Shown: one piece after another, positions 5,156 through 6,894 of the stretch | How the letters are laid out: every line of letters begins with the position of its first letter | How positions within the stretch are numbered: position 1 is the stretch's first letter | DNA from: an uncultured Opitutaceae bacterium | GTDB lineage: Bacteria > Verrucomicrobiota > Verrucomicrobiia > Opitutales > Opitutaceae | DNA: 6,894 nt | Direction: 5' to 3' | Assembly (NCBI GenBank): GCA_937128785.1 | Contig: CAKZMS010000213.1 | Coordinates: 1 to 6,894, forward strand | Position numbers and translations under genes: made by a program | The notes under the pieces: generated by a model | Seen by the model: the letters and a program-made list of their open reading frames with translations, nothing else | What the model was told of the DNA's origin: nothing | The model's database searches: none

Positions 5156-6894
5156 ATGCTTAACCGCCTCCGTTTATCCACCGCCCTAAGCGCCGCTTTG
5201 GCCCTCTTGGGAGCGACCCTCGTTTCCGCTGAGAAACCCAAAATCACGTCGCAGGATCAGCTGCCGCGTTTTGAATATGAACTCGATGGCAAGGCCACCG
5301 ACATCCTCGTCGATGACGATGCCTATCACGCCCTCGCCGACCAGGTCGCTGCCGACCTCGAGACCCTCATCACCGAAAATGACATCGAAGATGCGACCAC
5401 GCTGCAGGGAATTCTCAGCACGCTGATGAACATCGATTTTGAGAAGGGGGATTACGATTCCGCTCTCGCTCGTCTGCAGCAGATCCGGGACCTCGAAGCC
5501 AAGCCGGCCAACAAGCTCACGACCGGCGTCCTGCTTTCCAGCATCATTGAGACCCGCCAGACTGACTATGCTTCAGATGAGGCCTATCGGGCAGCCTTCG
5601 CCCAGACTTATGGGGAAAAGATGAACGCGCTCCCTTACGAAATCGTAGGTGACAACATCAAGGGCTCCAAGGGCAGCGCCGAGATCGTGACCGAGGCCCT
5701 CTTGATGGGTTTGGTGGAAAGTCAAATTCAACCGGGGCTGGATAAAACCGGCACGATCAGTGGCGACGTCGCCGCAGGCCTCCTGTCCCGCCACACCTAT
5801 CTCGACGCCTATATTCCGCTCCAAGCGGAACGGGTCGCGGTCATGCAAGCGTTTATCGACGCCAACCATGTGGAGAAGGAAGACATCTGGGAGGCCCGTA
5901 GCGTCGACCTGTCCGAGGCGAATAACCTCACCCCGGTCCAAGTGGCCATCTGGGACAGCGGTATCGACAACGCGATCTTCGAACCGATGGGCCAAGTTTG
6001 GATCAATGAAGACGAAAAGCTCGATGGCACCGATACCGATGGCAATGGCTTCGTCGATGACGTGCACGGTATCGCCTTCACCCTGAAGTCCGATCCCTCA
6101 TCCGACATGCTCTATCCGATGAACGACGAGCAGATGGCGGCCTATCCGAACATGCTTTCCATGACGAAGGGTCTGCTTGATCTCCAAGCCAACATCGACA
6201 GCGAGGAAGCCTCCGACCTGCGCAAATACATGGGCAGTCTTGAAGCCGATAAGGTGCAGCAGTTCATCGAAGATCTAGGTCTCGTGGGAAATTATACCCA
6301 CGGAACCCACGTGGCGGGTATCGCGGCCGAGGGCAATCCAGCTATCCGGTTGATGACTAATCGCATTACGTTCGACTACCGCACCATTCCCGACGTCCCC
6401 ACCATTGAGCAGGCTCACAAGGACGCGAAGGCGTTCAAGGCCTTTGTGAGCTACCAAGCTTCCGAGGGGGCCCGCGTTGTGAACATGAGTTGGGGTGGTA
6501 GCCCCGCCGGCATCGAGGCCGCTTTTGAGGCGAATGGCGAGGGTGGCACGCCCGAGGAACGCCGTAAGATCTCCCGGGAGATCTTTGAAATCGCGGTGAC
6601 GGCCTTGGAAGAGGCGATGGCGGCAGCTCCCGATACGCTGTTCGTGGTTTCCTCTGGCAACAGCGACAATGACGCCGAGTTCTCCGATGTCTACCCATCC
6701 GGCATTGACCTGCCCAACATCCTGACGGTCGGAGCAGTCGACCAGGCCGGTGAGGAGACCTCGTTCTCCACCTTCGGCTCCAATGTCGATGTCCACGCCA
6801 ACGGGTTCGAAGTCCCCAGTTACGTCCCAGGTGGCGAAGCGGTGAAATTCTCCGTCACGTCGATGGCTTCGCCCCACGTGTCGCACCTCGCCGC
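5156..6894 (+). CDS. secreted subtilisin-family (S8) serine peptidase, C-terminus beyond right edge
   Basis: The frame is open from the ATG at 5156 to the window end: 579 codons plus two bases. A Sec-type signal peptide is clear: MLNRLR basic start, hydrophobic core about 8-22, likely cleavage after VSA at residue 25. Residues 26-258 form an acidic, mostly helical-looking region I do not recognise, perhaps a propeptide. The S8 domain then shows the catalytic triad: D267 in VAIWDSGID, H382 in HGTHVAG and S569 in VTSMASPHV, with oxyanion N502 in VVSSGNSDND and the substrate-strand motif VVNMSWGG at 441-448. All are present, so it should be active. DTDGNGFVDD at 293-302 is a calcium-type loop often found after the Asp block in such enzymes. 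Oddities: about 115 residues separate D267 and H382, and valine replaces the usual Gly before T568-S569. The product is likely exported to periplasm, envelope or medium. Substrate unknown. Confidence 0.93.
   Translation, partial: MLNRLRLSTALSAALALLGATLVSAEKPKITSQDQLPRFEYELDGKATDILVDDDAYHALADQVAADLETLITENDIEDATTLQGILSTLMNIDFEKGDYDSALARLQQIRDLEAKPANKLTTGVLLSSIIETRQTDYASDEAYRAAFAQTYGEKMNALPYEIVGDNIKGSKGSAEIVTEALLMGLVESQIQPGLDKTGTISGDVAAGLLSRHTYLDAYIPLQAERVAVMQAFIDANHVEKEDIWEARSVDLSEANNLTPVQVAIWDSGIDNAIFEPMGQVWINEDEKLDGTDTDGNGFVDDVHGIAFTLKSDPSSDMLYPMNDEQMAAYPNMLSMTKGLLDLQANIDSEEASDLRKYMGSLEADKVQQFIEDLGLVGNYTHGTHVAGIAAEGNPAIRLMTNRITFDYRTIPDVPTIEQAHKDAKAFKAFVSYQASEGARVVNMSWGGSPAGIEAAFEANGEGGTPEERRKISREIFEIAVTALEEAMAAAPDTLFVVSSGNSDNDAEFSDVYPSGIDLPNILTVGAVDQAGEETSFSTFGSNVDVHANGFEVPSYVPGGEAVKFSVTSMASPHVSHLA

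Noticed and set aside
6275..6886. 203-codon minus-strand open frame opposite the peptidase
   Set aside because: It is the complement of the S8 catalytic domain; the sense strand carries the HGTHVAG, SSGN and TSMASPHV motifs.

Overview
The window is high-GC (about 60% by eye), densely coding bacterial DNA. Three features together suggest a Verrucomicrobiota genome, perhaps Opitutaceae: an ADOP/MacB-type permease beside a two-component pair, weak or absent Shine-Dalgarno sites before most genes, and a large secreted S8 peptidase with a calcium-type Asp-Gly-Asn loop. This assignment is an inference from gene style; no rRNA or marker gene is present.

Left half, minus strand (bases 1 to 3029). 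In transcription order there is a membrane histidine kinase of the HisKA_3 (LiaS/DesK-like) group, then its NarL/LuxR-type response regulator overlapping it by ATGA. After a gap of about 190 bases comes the N-terminal 335 residues of an ADOP/MacB-family permease that runs off the left edge. The gap holds a degenerate 7-base tandem repeat, a GC-rich imperfect palindrome and a 15-base element. That element recurs with one mismatch, in the same orientation, at a similar distance from the kinase start. This suggests, without proving it, that the regulator controls both its own operon and the permease.

Right half, plus strand (3172 to 6894). A plsC-type lysophospholipid acyltransferase diverges from the kinase across a 142-base intergenic region. 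An aldose 1-epimerase (galM) follows after about 33 bases, probably co-transcribed. After 73 bases comes a secreted subtilisin-family (S8) serine peptidase that runs off the right edge but contains all catalytic residues. A 15-base inverted repeat lies directly in front of its start codon.

The left genes read as an envelope-sensing and export module, and the right genes as membrane-lipid synthesis, sugar metabolism and extracellular proteolysis. Nothing clearly shows a new defence or mobile system: no CRISPR, transposase, tRNA or rRNA was seen. The best candidates for something undescribed are the shared upstream element and the unusual architecture of the S8 peptidase.
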